DNA of 64,000 nucleotides from positions 632,739 to 696,738 of the forward strand of contig PXPE01000001.1 in assembly GCA_003009795.1 (NCBI GenBank), given 5' to 3'. The DNA comes from Nanohaloarchaea archaeon SW_7_43_1. Its GTDB lineage: Archaea; Nanohalarchaeota; Nanosalinia; Nanosalinales; Nanosalinaceae. The notes under the pieces were generated by a model. That model did no database searches. It had not been told where the DNA came from and saw only the letters and a list, made by a program, of their open reading frames with translations. Positions 16,371 through 26,390 of this stretch are shown here, one piece after another. A program made the position numbers and the translations under genes. Positions within the stretch are counted from its first letter, which is position 1. The number at the start of each line of letters is the position of its first letter.

Positions 16371-17014
16371 GGATAAATTGGCCTCATATGGCGTGTATCA
16401 TTAACTCTTACTTTATCGGCATTAAAGTTTTGGCATTTGATTTGAGTGGTTGTTGTTGAGCACTGACCCCCTCCCAGTTCTTCGTCTATTTTGTATGCTG
16501 CGAGAACACTCCTGTCTCTTCCTCCACCTATAACTTCAGAACCCTCGTATGTGTAAACATAGCCATCATTAAGTCTTGTCGCCGTTATCTTGTTTTCGCA
16601 TTTGCATGTGCGACCTGTGCATCCGCAGTTTAATTTTCTAGTTAGGTTATTGCTTCTAATTGCATGTGTTTTTTCTTGGTCTACATCTCCCTTGAAGTAG
16701 ACCCTGTCTTTCTTGAATTCTTTGATTTTATTGTATGGGGTCTCCGAGAAATCATCGTATTCCATACACATGTCATAGCTGTTGCAGTCGAAACAAACGG
16801 CTTTTTGATCCTCCTTAAATTCTGTATAGTACTTAGGTTTCTGACATCCAGCAACCTCCAGTTTATGCTCCACCTTGTTCTCGAATTTATCGGTCGAATT
16901 CTCTTCAAACTGCTTGAAATCCTTGTAATTCCTTTCTGGGGTGTAATAATGAACGTAAACTACTGCAATTGTGGCGAGAAATAGTAGTGCAAAAAGTAGA
17001 TATCTATATCTCAT
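16367..17014 (-). CDS. Membrane-anchored Cys-rich protein
   Basis: About 215 residues: one N-terminal membrane helix (RYRYLLFALLFLATIAVVYV), then an extracytoplasmic domain with clustered Cys (CFDCNSYDMC; CGCTGRTCKC). No family recognised. I place the start at the ATG at 17014 because GTATTTAAATC (about 17040-17050) is 27-35 bases upstream; a TTG at 17026 is also in frame. It is the first gene of an operon with the giant Cys-rich protein, overlapping it by 4 bases (GTGA). The shared high Cys content suggests the two work together outside the cell. Confidence 0.65.
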   Translation of the reverse strand: MRYRYLLFALLFLATIAVVYVHYYTPERNYKDFKQFEENSTDKFENKVEHKLEVAGCQKPKYYTEFKEDQKAVCFDCNSYDMCMEYDDFSETPYNKIKEFKKDRVYFKGDVDQEKTHAIRSNNLTRKLNCGCTGRTCKCENKITATRLNDGYVYTYEGSEVIGGGRDRSVLAAYKIDEELGGGQCSTTTTQIKCQNFNADKVRVNDTRHMRPIYP

Positions 17015-17064
17015 CCTTGGTTGCAAATGGTCCCAGCTTGTATTTAAATCATCAGCTAGCGTGT

Positions 17065-17109
17065 GGCGGAAAGATCATATGCTCGATGAGGTATTCAGAG
17101 GTTTCCGCC
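17065..17109. other. Perfect 8-bp inverted repeat
   Basis: GGCGGAAA (17065-17072) and TTTCCGCC (17102-17109) form a perfect stem around a 29-base loop. It lies between the end of the Tat lipoprotein gene and the promoter of the Cys-rich operon, on the same strand. It could be a terminator stem or a short RNA; no T-run follows directly. Confidence 0.4.
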
Positions 17110-17238
17110 CATGAATATCTAATCGGAGTCCTCCTGTATTACAATTTTTTGGCATGAGATTTTTGATAAGATCTCTGGTAAAGGAAATCTAATTTCGAGC
17201 CTCGTTCCTCAGACCTATTTATCAGTTTAGTAAGTGTT

Positions 17239-18618
17239 TCAGTGGTAGTTGTTTACAATATCGTAATACTCATAATCCTTGTATGCGGCCATTGGACCCG
17301 AATAGAATCCGGGCAAGGCCTTAGTATGCATAGAATCTATGCCCCTTCTTGAGGGAGATCTGATATCTATCCCTCTACGGAGTGCTTCCTCTCCTCCATC
17401 AGTATACTGTAGTACCGGTTCGGGCTTTACTACCGGTGTCATCAAGGTTTCTTCTTTTTGATCGGCGTGACCTCCTAAGAATGGATGGCCGTAGCATTCA
17501 TGTAATAGAATACCGGCAAGTGACTCTTGAGATCCTTTAGCTCCTATAATTCCTAAAGCGGCCTCGGTATCGCCCCACGCACCACCCAAACCATGGTTAT
17601 AGATGGCGTACTCCATTGGTCCTTTTAGTTTCCTTGGCACATGTTGTTCCCACGCTGGCTCGAGTCCCGTTCTAGTCTCTACTTCGTTGTATTCGAGTTC
17701 TTTTCCTTTGAACATGTATGATTGTATGCCGATATCTTTGAGAACATCTTCTGCTATTTCAAGTGTTTCTGGTGTTGGTTCAGGGCTGTAGTCTTCTGGT
17801 CCTTGTGCTGTCCAGTCGACTCTACAGACTGTGATGGGTTCTCCGACCAGGTCTTCTGGCTCTGGTCCTTCTAATTGGTTGGCGATGGAGAAGTTTGCCT
17901 GGTTTTCCTGTTCTGCGTATTCAGGATTTTCTCCTAGTTTCCCTACCCTGTCGCCCTGATCAGGGTCTGGTCCCAGGTATTCCCATTCACTGGGTGTGTC
18001 TCCGGATTCTGAAATGTCAAATACTTTGCCTTTTTCATTATACCAACGGGGCATGAATGCGTCTGGATCCCAGTTTGGTTCTTCTGTATGATTGTAGTGA
18101 TGTCCTTTGCCCTCGGTTCCATCCGCAAAAATATGTGGTTGCCCAGTTTTCGTCCAGTCATCGGCTCCAAGCAGCTTCTTCCTGAGTACATAATGTTTGA
18201 TATCACGGCCGAGAGCTTTCCAATCTATTTCCCCATTCTCATTCACTGTCCTGTTAGGATCGTCCAAGTTCCCTGGTAGATCAAGCCAGTACTCCAGCTG
18301 TGTATCCTTGAATTGTTCAGAATAATTCTCATCATCTAGAAAGTCTTCCATATGTTCTACAACGTGAGGCCTTGCATCTTTCCCAGATCCGGTCACAGCA
18401 TAGTATTCTTCTCCATGTTCCAGTGCTTCTTCCTGAATTGATGTTTTTGCTATTGGTTCCGGGGTAGAAGTCGGTTCTGGCGTAGAGTTGGAATCTGAAT
18501 CATCTCCCAGTATTTCGCTGCATCCGGCTAATCCGACCGCTCCACCTGCTCCCAATCCTTTCAATACATCTCTCCGAGTTATTGGTTGTCTATGGACTCC
18601 ATCACCATCATTCGTCAT
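17239..18618 (-). CDS. Tat-exported lipoprotein with metzincin-like site
   Basis: A 459-residue protein. The N terminus has a twin-arginine signal and lipobox: TRRDVLKGLGAGGAVGLAGC, with Cys33 as the likely lipidated residue. A low-complexity Ser/Thr/Pro/Glu linker follows (PEPTSTPEP). The C-terminal half has LLHECYGHPFLGGH (about 371-384) and TLMTPV (about 391-396). This resembles the metzincin HExxHxxGxxH zinc helix and Met-turn but has one extra residue between HE and GH. It is either a divergent metalloprotease or an inactive relative. It acts outside the membrane. No operon partner. Confidence 0.65.
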   Translation of the reverse strand: MTNDGDGVHRQPITRRDVLKGLGAGGAVGLAGCSEILGDDSDSNSTPEPTSTPEPIAKTSIQEEALEHGEEYYAVTGSGKDARPHVVEHMEDFLDDENYSEQFKDTQLEYWLDLPGNLDDPNRTVNENGEIDWKALGRDIKHYVLRKKLLGADDWTKTGQPHIFADGTEGKGHHYNHTEEPNWDPDAFMPRWYNEKGKVFDISESGDTPSEWEYLGPDPDQGDRVGKLGENPEYAEQENQANFSIANQLEGPEPEDLVGEPITVCRVDWTAQGPEDYSPEPTPETLEIAEDVLKDIGIQSYMFKGKELEYNEVETRTGLEPAWEQHVPRKLKGPMEYAIYNHGLGGAWGDTEAALGIIGAKGSQESLAGILLHECYGHPFLGGHADQKEETLMTPVVKPEPVLQYTDGGEEALRRGIDIRSPSRRGIDSMHTKALPGFYSGPMAAYKDYEYYDIVNNYH

Positions 18619-18892
18619 TATGTAATGGTAACTCCATCTAGTTATTTATATTTTCCCCTGATATATAGGGTTGGATCTAAGAACTCATGAGATATAGATC
18701 TCGTGGCGATGTCTTCATCTTTCAGGATTTAATTTTATGATGCGGGTTTTCCAAATCTTTTAATCTCTCGCTCTGTCTCGGACTAAAGTCCTCAATATAA
18801 TTATTTTTTATGTTCTGTCATCACCCTGATAGCCAAGAGAATTGAAAAATCAGTAATTAAAAATCTAGCTGGACTTTAGAAGAGCCGGTGTT

Positions 18893-19381
18893 TTATTTGA
18901 ATAACTCTTTTGCTTTCCTGTAGATAGGTGATTCGAGCCAGTCGCGGTTCTTGGCTGCTTTGTCGAGTTTCTCCAAGGCTTGTTCTTTAGTAAGCCGGCT
19001 TTTCTTGACAAGTGCTTTGAGAAGGATGGGTGAGATCGCTACTTGGGTGTTGGCGAGTGTTTGTAATTCGGTAAGTGCTCTGAGATCATCGGTGATGAGG
19101 AAGTCTGCGTCCTGTTTGCGGGCGATGTCGGCACAGGTCCCCTCTCCTTTGTCGATCCGGGATGACTGAAACTCGGTATCCCCGGCTTCGTGGACTGTAA
19201 ACCGATCTTGGTGCTGTAACGCTTGTTCTGCGGCTTCCCCGTGAATATCATCGTACTCAGTAGTATCTTCGAGTTCCTGTATCACCGTCTCAGATGTGTG
19301 GACGTCATATTCCTTCAAGACTAACGTGAGAATGTCGGCAGAGGCTAGAGTGATGAGGGCGCTGGTATCCGCTACAATCAT
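18893..19381 (-). CDS. PIN-domain toxin-like nuclease
   Basis: A 162-residue PIN protein: VADTSALITLAS (about 3-14) gives the first Asp, SETVIQELEDT the Glu, and GEGTCADIARKQDADFLITDD (about 79-99) the later acidic residues, completing the four-acid metal site. The helical C-terminal extension (KKSRLTKEQALEKLDKAAK) is typical of a haloarchaeal VapC-like subgroup. It follows an RHH antitoxin gene by 21 bases. Such toxins cut tRNA or rRNA; the target is unknown. The pair appears richer in GC than its surroundings, hinting at transfer from haloarchaea. Confidence 0.85.
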   Translation of the reverse strand: MIVADTSALITLASADILTLVLKEYDVHTSETVIQELEDTTEYDDIHGEAAEQALQHQDRFTVHEAGDTEFQSSRIDKGEGTCADIARKQDADFLITDDLRALTELQTLANTQVAISPILLKALVKKSRLTKEQALEKLDKAAKNRDWLESPIYRKAKELFK

Positions 19382-19402
19382 TTTTCTTTCTCCAGACCTC
19401 TC

Positions 19403-19705
19403 CTATAATTGGGCGAGTTCGTCGGCCAGGTCGTCTCCCTGCTCCAGCAATGTTTTAGATGCCTTGACGGATTCGGCGTCCTGCCGCCCAACAAACTGTT
19501 TCAACGTATCGAACCCGATTTCATCGTCAAGGTAGAGTTCGACGACCGCCTCCTTGAACTCTTCCTGATCTTCAACCGTTTGAAGATATTCTTGAAGAGC
19601 CTGCTTGATGATCTCCGTCCGGTTCTTGTGCGAGATTTTGGCGGCCACATCCGCCTTCTCAATCAAGTCTTCTGGAAGCCGAAAGTTCACCCTAGTATTA
19701 CTCAT
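19403..19705 (-). CDS. RHH (CopG-like) antitoxin
   Basis: A 100-residue protein. Residues about 4-45 form a ribbon-helix-helix: TRVNFRLPEDLIEKAD, then KNRTEIIKQALQEYL. The acidic C-terminal half would bind the PIN toxin encoded downstream. It is first in the operon, so it is likely made in excess and represses its own promoter. The palindrome at 19707-19731, immediately before its ATG, is the expected operator. Confidence 0.85.
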   Translation of the reverse strand: MSNTRVNFRLPEDLIEKADVAAKISHKNRTEIIKQALQEYLQTVEDQEEFKEAVVELYLDDEIGFDTLKQFVGRQDAESVKASKTLLEQGDDLADELAQL

Positions 19706-19706
19706 G

Positions 19707-19731
19707 TCTGTATGTACACTGTACCTACAGA
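19707..19731. promoter_or_regulatory. 25-bp palindromic operator of the PIN/RHH operon
   Basis: TCTGTA (19707-19712) and TACAGA (19726-19731) are perfect arms. Between them GTAC occurs twice (19714-19717 and 19721-19724) symmetrically about the centre. The palindrome fills the space between the start codon (19705) and the TATA box TTTATAAAG (19732-19740, read on the minus strand). A bound RHH repressor would cover the transcription start. Confidence 0.65.
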
Positions 19732-19918
19732 TTTATAAAGATGAACCCTCTCTATTCCAGGGTAGACAGTCTTGATAAGGCCATCGGTTATACGACCCAA
19801 TAAATCAAACGGTATGTCTGAGTAGAGATGTGTGGAAGCTAAAAGTATCCTATGAGGGAGTTTAATGAGTAAGTACTATGTGAAGAATTAAAGAAAGAAA
19901 TAAGAGGAACGAACCCTC

Positions 19919-22900
19919 TCAGCACTTCGAAAATCCGCACTCAGGGCACTTGTTACATCCCTCAACGAGTTGGAGCATTCCTCCACATTCCGGGCATTCC
20001 GGGTTTCCGCCGTTCTGGATGATCTTGGCTGCATCCGCTGTCTGTTCTTCCTCGGTTTTTGGCTGTGTCTGTCCTTTGTTCTCTGTCTGTGCTGGGCCGA
20101 AGTTTTCTACTGTTTGCTGTGTGTTGTGTCCCATATGTCTTTTCATGGCTTCGGCGATTGCATCAGGAACGCTGTGGATCTGTGTTCCCTGGTCCCATGC
20201 GATCTGCGGTGACCGGATATCATCCAGTTGTTTTACTACTTCTTCTGCGTCTGCTCCTGTTCGAAGCGCCAGCGAGGTCATTCTTCCAAGTGACTGTGTA
20301 AAGCTCTGGGTGTAACCTCCTGATTTACCGAGGTTGGCGAATACTTCGAACGGTCCGTTGTCTTCTGCATCGTTGATTGTGACGAACAGGTCTCCGTAGG
20401 CTGTTTCTATCTCCTGTGTTGTCCCTGAAACCACTTTCGGTCTTTCCTTGACGCCGTGACTGGTTCCCATGTTGGTGTGATCGCCGTTCCCGGAGTTATC
20501 TGCTTCGACATTCTCCTGTGTTACTTCCTTTTGCAGATCCTCCGTATCGACTGTTTCTGCCTCAATTTCATCGCCTCTGTTGATGACCTTGAGCCCTGCT
20601 TCTTCCTGTATGCCGGTTGCTTCCGCGAACTCTTCGGATGAGACAAACTCCTCGATTCCACCTTTTTCTTCAACCATTTCAGAGATTGCATCCACTGTAT
20701 CCATATCTGTGACAGTGTTTTCCTGGTTGGTCTGCATTACCTGGACATCCCGGGTACCATCTCTGTAGACTGTCATGCCTTTGATCCCGAGATCGTAGGC
20801 AAGCATGTAAGCCTCTCTGACATCCTCTCGGGTTGCCTCGTTAGGGAAGTTACAGGTCTTTGAGATACCGGAATGGTTATGTGTCTGGAATGCTGCCTGG
20901 ATCCTGACGTGTTCCTCGGCTTTGACCTGGTCGGAGGTCTTGAAGATTTTCTTGATGTGTCGGGGTAGAATCTCGTCTGAAATGCTTTCAATTCCCTCCC
21001 ATTCGTTGTTACGCATCTTCTCCTCCGCATCCTTCTTCACCTTCTCAACATCTACGTTGTTTGCTGTCAGTGCTCTGATGAAGTAATCATCGAACTCCAC
21101 AAGCATGTCCTCTCCCTGGATATCCTTGGCAACGTTTTTGAAGTAGGCCAGAGAGTAGACCGGTTCACATCCTCCGGAAGTATTTCCGATCATTGAAGTG
21201 GTTCCGGTTGGAGCGATTGTAACGGTGTTGTGGTTTCTCATCTTGATTCCGTCCTCCCATTTCTGTGGATCCATTCCACCTGTGTATCTTTCAAACCAGT
21301 CCTCGTACTCGGTTGGATCAGCCCACTTGGATTTCTCCCATTCATCGAACTCACCTCTTACATCTGCGAGCCGGTTAGATTCTTCGATGCTCCAACGGGT
21401 GATCAGTCTCTGGATTTCTTTCGCAGCCACAATTGATTCATCGCTTCCGTACTCGATTCCTAACTGGATCAGCATCTGTGCGAATCCCATAAGCCCGAGA
21501 CCGACTTTCCTCATTGAGGAAACCATGTCCTCAATCCCTTCAAGCGGGAAATCAGACATTGTAACTACGTTATCCAGGAATCTTGTGCCTTTCTTCGCTA
21601 CTTCCTCAAACTTCTCCATTCGAAGCGCATCCTGCATGTAATCCTCCATTGCTGCTTCTAACCCTTCCTGCGTTGAGTAATCGTAGTCCGGATGGTTGGC
21701 CTTCCATTCCATCCAGTCAAGACCTATTCCATCTCCCTGATCTTCGACCATAAGGCTTAGATTAATGTGTCCGAGGTTACAAGCCTCGTAATTCTCCAAC
21801 GGCTGCTCACCGCAAGGATTTGTGGCCTCTATCCGATGCTCTGGGTGTTTTTCGGTGTCAAAAGAGTGCTCCTTGTTTGTTTCGTCGTACATGAACAAAC
21901 CTGGCTCTCCATTCCTCCATGCTCCGTCGACAAGCGTTTCCCAGATGAATCTGGCCGGGAGCGTCATTTCCTCACCTACCTCTAGGTCGATATCAAACTC
22001 TTTGACTTCCTCTGAGAACGTTGAGGCAAAGTCTCTCCAGAAGTTATCGTCTTTCCCTTGGTCACTTCCTGCGGCTTCCGGATACCATTCCTCATCCCGG
22101 TTGTAGAACTGAGCGGTCATTTCCTTGACTTCGAACGGTTCCTCTGTTCTCGGATTCATCAGTGTGTACTCTTCATCATTCTTGACTGCGTCCATGAACT
22201 CATCTGTGAGTCCTACCGAGATGTTGAAGTTAGAGAGATTACCCTCTTTTCTCTTAGCCGTAATAAATCTGAGGATGTCAGGATGATCTACCTTCATAAT
22301 TCCCATCTGAGCTCCACGTCTCTTGTTGTGTACTACGGCGTTAGAGGCTACAAACTCATGTGCACCGTTCATTATCTCTATGTCGGCTATTTTCGCTTGA
22401 TCATCTTCCTCATTGTAAGCTACTCTCTGGAATAGGTGGTCTTCATCTAGAACAGGTACTTCCTCAATTCCTACTTTCTCTAACTGTTGTACAAGTCTTT
22501 CTCTTGAAGGTATTCGGTCTCCTCTTTCATACCTTCGAAGTTCTTTCATTGCTTTCCTGTCTACGTCTTCTGGAAGTTTATTGCCTTTCTCAAATTCCTC
22601 GTCTAGAAGTCTATCAACCAGTTTATCGGCAAAGTGGATTTTATTCTGGCGTTGACCGCCTTTTCCTCCAAATTCTTTGTTGAAGAAATGCGGTATTTCT
22701 TCTTCAAATTTCTGTGCTGACTTACCAGGATTAACTCTGACTCTGAAGCTTTCTTTATCACTTATCCTGTTCTCTTGTGGCTCTATGCGGGAAATTTTGG
22801 AAGATATTCCACAGAGCAATAGGAGTTCCTGTATGTTTTCAGCAGTCTCGATCTGTGATACTGAATAGCTGACTGTGTCTGCATCCTCTGCTACAGTTCC

Positions 22901-25570
22901 GTCAGCGGTAAATCCTCCGAGGAATGCTGGAATGGCTTTAGGAGACCTGTAAATCGCTTCAGGTACCTTACGTAGGTCTTTCTTCAATTCATTATGATTC
23001 ATCCAATCAACGAGGTGTTGAGATTGGATTACCAAACGCCAGTAATCTCCTTTATCCTTCTCTTTTTGATCAATTACTCTGACATTGAGACCCCAAGATT
23101 CTGCTGTGTTCTTCAACCAATCTTTCTCATCTCTGTTCTTGGCGAGTGAAAAGACAAGCCGGTCATTTGATTCATCAAACGTACCGTCCGCCCACAGAAG
23201 GCCAAGCATTCTTGCCAGATCATCGTTGACTTCTTCTGGCAGGTTTTCAGCTTTCTGGACGTTATGATGGTAATTATTATCATCAACTTTATCCAGGGAT
23301 TGTCTTACATCAAACAGTTTGTCACTTTGATCGTAGACTACTGTATCGCCTTCCTCCAAACGATCAACTCTTGTAAATTCCAATTCTCCTTCATCATTAA
23401 CGGAGAGAACAGGATGTTCATACACAGCTCTCAACTTGTAGCCGTCTTCGGTAATAACCGTATGTACATCCATTTTACCTGACTCATGCGTCTGAACAGC
23501 TTGGTTGAAGCCTTCTCTAGTTTTAACTAATGCTTCTGCAGGAGTCTCAGAGTTAGGACGACCATTATGGATTTCTCCTAAAGGAATATATCCCTCAGAT
23601 GTCATCACACGAGAGTCTTGACTTAGACATCCTCCCTGCTTGATAGTTCCACACATCGTGTCAAATACTTGCTGGAAGGACATCGGACCTGAAGATACTC
23701 CTCCTGTAGATCCTACGATGTCTCCTTTCGGTCTCATAAGATGGAACGGATATCCCATGCCTCCACCGCTGTTGTGGGATACAATAGAGCTTGCTATGTA
23801 TTCGTGGTTATCTGCAACGGTTATATCGTAGACGGTGTCTTTTCCTGCGTCTTCAATTGATTTGACTTGCTGTAACCATTTTTCGTCTTTTACCTCTCCC
23901 GTAAAGGTGTTTCGGTTTTCTGCCCGGTTGTATGTTTGCTTCATCTTTTCGGTTCTTTCATCATCGGAGAATCCGATCTTGTTCAGGTATCTCTGGATAC
24001 CTAACTTGTCTGTAGGAGAGACTGTGAAGTACTCTCTGTCATCCCTGTCCCAGCTCCATTTAGAGGCCGGAATTCCTGTACCGAGCATTAACTGCTGAAC
24101 TTCATTTATCAGCTGTTCGGAGGAGCTGTATAGTCTTGGATGTTTTCCCTCGTTCAGTGTTCCGTCAGTGGAGAAAAGACCTTTCAGGAACGAATGGATT
24201 TCATCATGGTCTGCTTTCCAAATCTGATCTGGCACGGATGCTTCCGAGGATTCAGGTTTGGCCTGTCTGAAGTTTGACATCCACCATCTCTTGATCTCAT
24301 GGCTGTTAATTACGACTTCGTAGCATCCATCGCTTCTGTTGTAGTCAGCAGCCGCGTTGAAAAGCCTTCTTGAGATTCTGTCCACTTTTTCCACCATCTG
24401 GTCTCTTGATAGATGGAAACGAATCCCGTCCTCGTGAACAGATCCGTCTCCAACCCACATTCCAAGCAGTTCGGATAGGTCCTCTGACATTCTTTCAGGC
24501 TGTTTGACGGTTTTCACAGCTTTTCCATTGGCATCCAATGATTCCGCCATTCTGAAGCCTCTGACGGTTGTCTTGTGAACCCCTAGTTCTTCGGCAATCT
24601 CTAAATCTGAGTGACCTTGGTTGTATAGTTCCATGAGCTCTTCTTCATCCAAGCTCCGGTTTTTCTTTCTTCCTCCGGATCCATTGGCCTTGAGATCTAG
24701 CTCATCCGATCTACGTCTCTGTACAGTAGAAGGTGAAGAATCCAGTTCCTCCGCTATCTCATAATCGCTCAACCCGGTGGCATGAAGTTCCTTTACTTTC
24801 TGATTTGAGATCTTCCTCTGTTTTTTCCATTGGGCTCCTTTCTCAACTGATTCTAGTTCTTCTGTGTTGTCCGTATCTCTGATCCAGTTGAGTCTGACTG
24901 AGACCGTGTCACCTTCTTCCATATCATCTATCTGTTTCCATTCGTTGTTTACGAGTAGTTTGTGGTTAGGTGTACCGGTAAGCTCTATGCCTGCCTCTGT
25001 AACAACTGTTTTGATTGGAGCATCGCTGTACACGTGTTTTTCCTCGACTTTCTTTGTCTCATAGCCCTCTGAGCTTCTCTGCTGGATTCTTTGACCAGGT
25101 TCTACCTCATCAATAGAAACCATGCCTCTGTCCTCAACATAGACCTTGGTATCATCTGTCAGGCACTGGAAAATCTTGGCCGCATCGTGTACTTTATTGA
25201 ATATTGAGTCCATATCGTCTTCTGGATGTACGACGAAGCATGCTGATAGTTGTTGGAGGTCTGCTCCCGCGTTCATCAGGGTTGGGGAGTTTGGCATGAA
25301 CTCCAGATTGCTCATCATTTCGTAGAATTCCTGCCAGCTGTCCTCATAATCTACGTCGTCATATTCCTTATCTGGCTGTGCGACGTTTTTTGCGACACGT
25401 TCAAATAATTCTTTCGGGGTCTCTACTGTTTCCCCGTTTTCATCCTTGAGTAGGTATCTTGCTGGAAGAATGCGGTCGTGTGCATTTTCTGTCAGTCTTT
25501 CTTCTACGGTTTCGCCTGTTACCCTTTTTACAGGTAGTTTAAAGTCAGTTTTTTGTTTAGCGTTTGTCAT
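19919..25570 (-). CDS. nrdJ: Adenosylcobalamin-dependent ribonucleotide reductase with two inteins
   Basis: A class II ribonucleotide reductase precursor of 1883 residues, 983 after removal of two inteins. It reduces ribonucleotides to deoxyribonucleotides using coenzyme B12. Visible parts are the N-terminal region with [18 protein letters not shown] (about 95-112), NPCGE (about 1251-1255, active-site Cys and Glu), [18 protein letters not shown], a TSCPD-like domain, and a C-terminal Zn ribbon ([14 protein letters not shown]). The inteins sit in conserved sites: after IFQ and after KQGG. nrdR lies 71 bases upstream on the same strand. Function needs splicing; the second intein has an odd junction. 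Confidence 0.95.
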   Translation of the reverse strand: MTNAKQKTDFKLPVKRVTGETVEERLTENAHDRILPARYLLKDENGETVETPKELFERVAKNVAQPDKEYDDVDYEDSWQEFYEMMSNLEFMPNSPTLMNAGADLQQLSACFVVHPEDDMDSIFNKVHDAAKIFQCLTDDTKVYVEDRGMVSIDEVEPGQRIQQRSSEGYETKKVEEKHVYSDAPIKTVVTEAGIELTGTPNHKLLVNNEWKQIDDMEEGDTVSVRLNWIRDTDNTEELESVEKGAQWKKQRKISNQKVKELHATGLSDYEIAEELDSSPSTVQRRRSDELDLKANGSGGRKKNRSLDEEELMELYNQGHSDLEIAEELGVHKTTVRGFRMAESLDANGKAVKTVKQPERMSEDLSELLGMWVGDGSVHEDGIRFHLSRDQMVEKVDRISRRLFNAAADYNRSDGCYEVVINSHEIKRWWMSNFRQAKPESSEASVPDQIWKADHDEIHSFLKGLFSTDGTLNEGKHPRLYSSSEQLINEVQQLMLGTGIPASKWSWDRDDREYFTVSPTDKLGIQRYLNKIGFSDDERTEKMKQTYNRAENRNTFTGEVKDEKWLQQVKSIEDAGKDTVYDITVADNHEYIASSIVSHNSGGGMGYPFHLMRPKGDIVGSTGGVSSGPMSFQQVFDTMCGTIKQGGCLSQDSRVMTSEGYIPLGEIHNGRPNSETPAEALVKTREGFNQAVQTHESGKMDVHTVITEDGYKLRAVYEHPVLSVNDEGELEFTRVDRLEEGDTVVYDQSDKLFDVRQSLDKVDDNNYHHNVQKAENLPEEVNDDLARMLGLLWADGTFDESNDRLVFSLAKNRDEKDWLKNTAESWGLNVRVIDQKEKDKGDYWRLVIQSQHLVDWMNHNELKKDLRKVPEAIYRSPKAIPAFLGGFTADGTVAEDADTVSYSVSQIETAENIQELLLLCGISSKISRIEPQENRISDKESFRVRVNPGKSAQKFEEEIPHFFNKEFGGKGGQRQNKIHFADKLVDRLLDEEFEKGNKLPEDVDRKAMKELRRYERGDRIPSRERLVQQLEKVGIEEVPVLDEDHLFQRVAYNEEDDQAKIADIEIMNGAHEFVASNAVVHNKRRGAQMGIMKVDHPDILRFITAKRKEGNLSNFNISVGLTDEFMDAVKNDEEYTLMNPRTEEPFEVKEMTAQFYNRDEEWYPEAAGSDQGKDDNFWRDFASTFSEEVKEFDIDLEVGEEMTLPARFIWETLVDGAWRNGEPGLFMYDETNKEHSFDTEKHPEHRIEATNPCGEQPLENYEACNLGHINLSLMVEDQGDGIGLDWMEWKANHPDYDYSTQEGLEAAMEDYMQDALRMEKFEEVAKKGTRFLDNVVTMSDFPLEGIEDMVSSMRKVGLGLMGFAQMLIQLGIEYGSDESIVAAKEIQRLITRWSIEESNRLADVRGEFDEWEKSKWADPTEYEDWFERYTGGMDPQKWEDGIKMRNHNTVTIAPTGTTSMIGNTSGGCEPVYSLAYFKNVAKDIQGEDMLVEFDDYFIRALTANNVDVEKVKKDAEEKMRNNEWEGIESISDEILPRHIKKIFKTSDQVKAEEHVRIQAAFQTHNHSGISKTCNFPNEATREDVREAYMLAYDLGIKGMTVYRDGTRDVQVMQTNQENTVTDMDTVDAISEMVEEKGGIEEFVSSEEFAEATGIQEEAGLKVINRGDEIEAETVDTEDLQKEVTQENVEADNSGNGDHTNMGTSHGVKERPKVVSGTTQEIETAYGDLFVTINDAEDNGPFEVFANLGKSGGYTQSFTQSLGRMTSLALRTGADAEEVVKQLDDIRSPQIAWDQGTQIHSVPDAIAEAMKRHMGHNTQQTVENFGPAQTENKGQTQPKTEEEQTADAAKIIQNGGNPECPECGGMLQLVEGCNKCPECGFSKC
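22325..23629 (-). other. Intein 2 of NrdJ (435 residues, LAGLIDADG)
   Basis: Residues 648-1082 of the precursor, from [10 protein letters not shown] to [10 protein letters not shown]. It contains the N-terminal splicing block, two LAGLIDADG-type motifs ([22 protein letters not shown]) of a homing endonuclease, and a penultimate His plus Asn. The host residue that follows is Lys (AAC AAG at 22327-22322), not the Cys, Ser or Thr required by the standard mechanism. The host site reads KQGG/KRRGAQ after removal, which is plausible for NrdJ. Confidence 0.9.
23771..25165 (-). other. Intein 1 of NrdJ (465 residues, LAGLIDADG plus HTH repeats)
   Basis: Residues 136-600, from [10 protein letters not shown] to [10 protein letters not shown], followed by Ser (SGGGMGYPF), a canonical junction. 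GTPNHKL is the N-terminal splicing His block. The endonuclease has [11 protein letters not shown] and [11 protein letters not shown] motifs. Between the splicing block and the endonuclease (about 120-215 of the intein) are two similar HTH units, [20 protein letters not shown] and [20 protein letters not shown], an uncommon insertion that may add target-site recognition. Confidence 0.92.
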
Positions 25571-25641
25571 AAAGAGTGTAACACCTTTTGTGAGTATGAT
25601 TCTAATGTGAAATACGTGTGAGTATGTAAGGATGATGTGAT

Positions 25642-26082
25642 TCAGTTTTTCTGAAGCTGTTCGGCTTCTCGGAGGAAGCTTTCTGCGTTGTCAAACGAGT
25701 CATATACTGATGCGAACCTCATGTAGGCGACTTCATCCCGTTTTTTCAGAGATTTTTTCACTGCTTCGCCTATCTCCTTTGACCGGATTTCTTTTTCGCC
25801 TCGGACAGATTTCTTTGCTTCGTCCACTACTTCCTCTATCTCGGAGTCAGTAAGCGAAGTTTTTTCTGCAGCTCGTGTCACTCCTTCTATAATCTTGTTT
25901 TCGTCGAACTGTTCCTCTGTTCCATCGGACTTGATTATTTTTATGTCCAGTTTTTCCGCTGTCTCGTAGGTTGTGAAACGTCTTTCGCACTCGCTGCATT
26001 CCCTTCTTCTCCTAACGTTTCCGCCGGTATCTCTGGAGTCAATTACTTTACTTGATTGACTGTCACAGTATGGGCAATGCAT
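25642..26082 (-). CDS. nrdR: NrdR transcriptional repressor
   Basis: A 146-residue NrdR: an N-terminal Zn ribbon ([20 protein letters not shown], four Cys), then an ATP-cone domain (about 46-135; [16 protein letters not shown]-like core, [11 protein letters not shown] near the end). NrdR senses ATP/dATP and represses ribonucleotide reductase genes. Here it is first in an operon with nrdJ, so it probably controls both. NrdR is common in bacteria and patchy in archaea, so bacterial origin by ancient transfer is possible. Confidence 0.93.
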   Translation of the reverse strand: MHCPYCDSQSSKVIDSRDTGGNVRRRRECSECERRFTTYETAEKLDIKIIKSDGTEEQFDENKIIEGVTRAAEKTSLTDSEIEEVVDEAKKSVRGEKEIRSKEIGEAVKKSLKKRDEVAYMRFASVYDSFDNAESFLREAEQLQKN

Positions 26083-26107
26083 CGATATAGCCTCGTCTAA
26101 CTTGGAT

Positions 26108-26154
26108 CAACATACTAGATGTTGTGGAGAACCTTGTCCCCTCCCCCACAACAT
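26108..26154. promoter_or_regulatory. CAACAT/ATGTTG repeat block, candidate NrdR operator
   Basis: CAACAT (26108-26113) and ATGTTG (26119-26124) form a 17-bp palindrome. A third copy, within CCACAACAT (26146-26154), pairs with ATGTTGTGG (26119-26127). A TATA-like stretch in CTCTTATAAACCC (about 26187-26199, minus orientation TTTATAAG) places these sites just downstream of the nrdR start of transcription, where a repressor would block elongation or initiation. The match to bacterial NrdR boxes is only general. Confidence 0.45.
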
Positions 26155-26390
26155 GTCGTGCTTCTACAAACTATTTACTTTCAACTCTCTTATAAACCCT
26201 TTCGTGTTGATCCAAAACGAATATTCATCAAAAAGTGACAAAACCGCTTTTTTTGGAATGGCTCACAGGAGATAGACAGGACTAAATCTAAAGAAAAAAG
26301 GATTTGTGGAGAAACAATCTTTGAGTAAGTCAATCCAAAGAAACCCGTTTGCTTTTCAAACTTAACACTAAACATGAGATGTATAATATA

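Noticed and set aside
18737-18830. C/D box sRNA (ATGATGC ... CTGA)
   Set aside because: Boxes are about 85 bases apart with no D' or C' between; too long and degenerate.
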